The position numbers and the translations under genes were made by a program. From Paenibacillus sp. MAEPY2 (GTDB lineage: Bacteria > Bacillota > Bacilli > Paenibacillales > Paenibacillaceae), in contig NZ_AWUK01000020.1 of assembly GCF_000499205.1 (NCBI RefSeq), positions 1 through 64,000 on the forward strand: 64,000 bases of DNA. The letters run 5' to 3'. Numbering within the stretch: the first letter of the stretch is position 1; every line of letters begins with the position of its first letter. The notes under the pieces are model-generated. The model did no database searches. It was not told where the DNA came from and saw only the letters and a program-made list of their open reading frames with translations. Below are positions 63,578-64,000 of the stretch, in pieces.

Positions 63578-63616
63578 AGGCCTTTGTGGAGAGATGATCT
63601 CTCCGCAAAGGCCTTT
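63576..63616 (+). terminator. Strong terminator
   Basis: AAGGCCTTTGTGGAGAG and CTCTCCGCAAAGGCCTT form a 17-base stem with one mismatch and a five-base loop, followed by TTGT. Confidence 0.8.
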
Positions 63617-63823
63617 TGTATGTACTACCCAAGTGTTGAATAACTGGATAATCGTTGGAATTTATCCTTGTTCAGCGAATGTGCGTCCTTTACAATAACT
63701 TTATAAATTCCCGTATATCGATTTCTTCATTCAACAATATCCATATATGGTATAGCACTTCCTTGATTACGATATAAGCTCTTACTTGAGTTTATATAAA
63801 AAAATGATACAGGAGGCTATCTA

Positions 63824-64000
63824 ATGTTCAGATTCATTTTACCGTCTTCCAAGCTAGTATTGATTTGCTGTCTGCTGGTGCTTTCAACGGTGAGCATGCT
63901 GTTCAACAGTCCAAAGGCATTGTCACATGGCTACGTAGAAGGGCCGGCAAGCCGCGCTGCACTGTGTGCTTCGGGAGTCAATCAGGATTGCGGCAGTATC
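63824..64000 (+). CDS. Lytic polysaccharide monooxygenase AA10 (partial, cut by window end)
   Basis: The first 59 codons of a secreted protein. The signal peptide (about residues 1-34) ends before HGYVEGPASRAALC. The mature N-terminal histidine and this motif are characteristic of AA10 copper monooxygenases, formerly chitin-binding proteins of family CBM33. The rest, including the second copper histidine, lies outside the window. AGGAGG is seven bases from the ATG. Expected substrate is chitin or cellulose. Confidence 0.85.
   Translation, partial: MFRFILPSSKLVLICCLLVLSTVSMLFNSPKALSHGYVEGPASRAALCASGVNQDCGSI

Noticed and set aside
63741..63750. CCATATATGG palindrome upstream of the LPMO gene as an operator
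   Set aside because: Short AT-rich palindromes are frequent in this AT-rich gap and no second copy or regulator is linked.

Overview
The window looks like chromosomal DNA of a Paenibacillus-type Firmicute. Ribosome-binding sites are strong (AGGAGG/AAGGAG), GTG and TTG starts are frequent, and the left edge carries a leader typical of Paenibacillus rRNA operons. The gene families (DUF4003, DUF5054, DUF6713, SulP with ArsR, AA10 LPMO, ATPase-less CUT1 sugar importers, holin-like type I toxin) also fit. No insertion sequence, prophage block, CRISPR array or tRNA was seen.

Layout. 1-310 (minus): leader and two promoters of an rRNA operon whose 16S gene lies just outside the left edge. 0.9-7.7 kb: a chemotaxis receptor, a small basic protein, a TetR/MFS efflux pair, and a zinc-ribbon protein paired with a PDZ-less HtrA-like protease. 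7.8-15.3 kb: a methyltransferase behind a possible leader-peptide attenuator, a MecA-N-type class B PBP, a CBS protein, a secreted wall/membrane protein, a SUKH/TPR immunity-like pair and small proteins. 15.3-25.4 kb: an MgtC remnant, then a peptide-type ABC importer with LacI regulator, twin operators, a cre-like site and a GH38-like DUF5054 enzyme, presumably an oligosaccharide uptake and breakdown locus. 25.5-28.6 kb: a secreted beta/gamma-crystallin-Vps62 protein with a GntR/LacI-type regulator and two candidate operators.

28.7-37.6 kb: HAD, kinase-like, GT39/lipoprotein, isochorismatase, DUF1801, YgjP-type metallopeptidase, GNAT and NTF2-like genes. Embedded here is a small accessory block (33.1-34.5 kb) with two XRE regulators, a DUF6809-like gene behind twin operators, and a 26-aa holin-like toxin with a convergent antisense RNA. 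37.7-46.5 kb: a transglutaminase-domain lipoprotein, a stress-type SDR, a MerR regulator and a PAF-acetylhydrolase-like membrane enzyme sharing an unusual 19-bp-spacer promoter, and an amino-acid permease. 46.0-53.9 kb: an AraC-controlled sugar operon with ABC binding protein, two permeases, phosphoesterase, Gfo/Idh/MocA oxidoreductase and GNAT, without its own ATPase. 54.0-58.1 kb: a serine hydrolase followed by a response regulator and histidine kinase. 58.2-64.0 kb: DUF6713, DUF4003, a kinase-like protein, a SulP/ArsR module with a shared operator, an orphan MerR-type promoter with a 48-codon ORF, and the start of a chitin-active LPMO cut by the window edge.

Functional reading. The window mixes envelope maintenance (PBP, HtrA, serine hydrolase with two-component system), glycan and sugar scavenging (two ABC operons, DUF5054 enzyme, LPMO) and several compact regulator-target circuits. 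The least conventional pieces are the MerR/hydrolase circuit, the type I toxin-antitoxin with its XRE neighbours, and the attenuator-like leader of the methyltransferase. All functions are inferred from sequence reading only.
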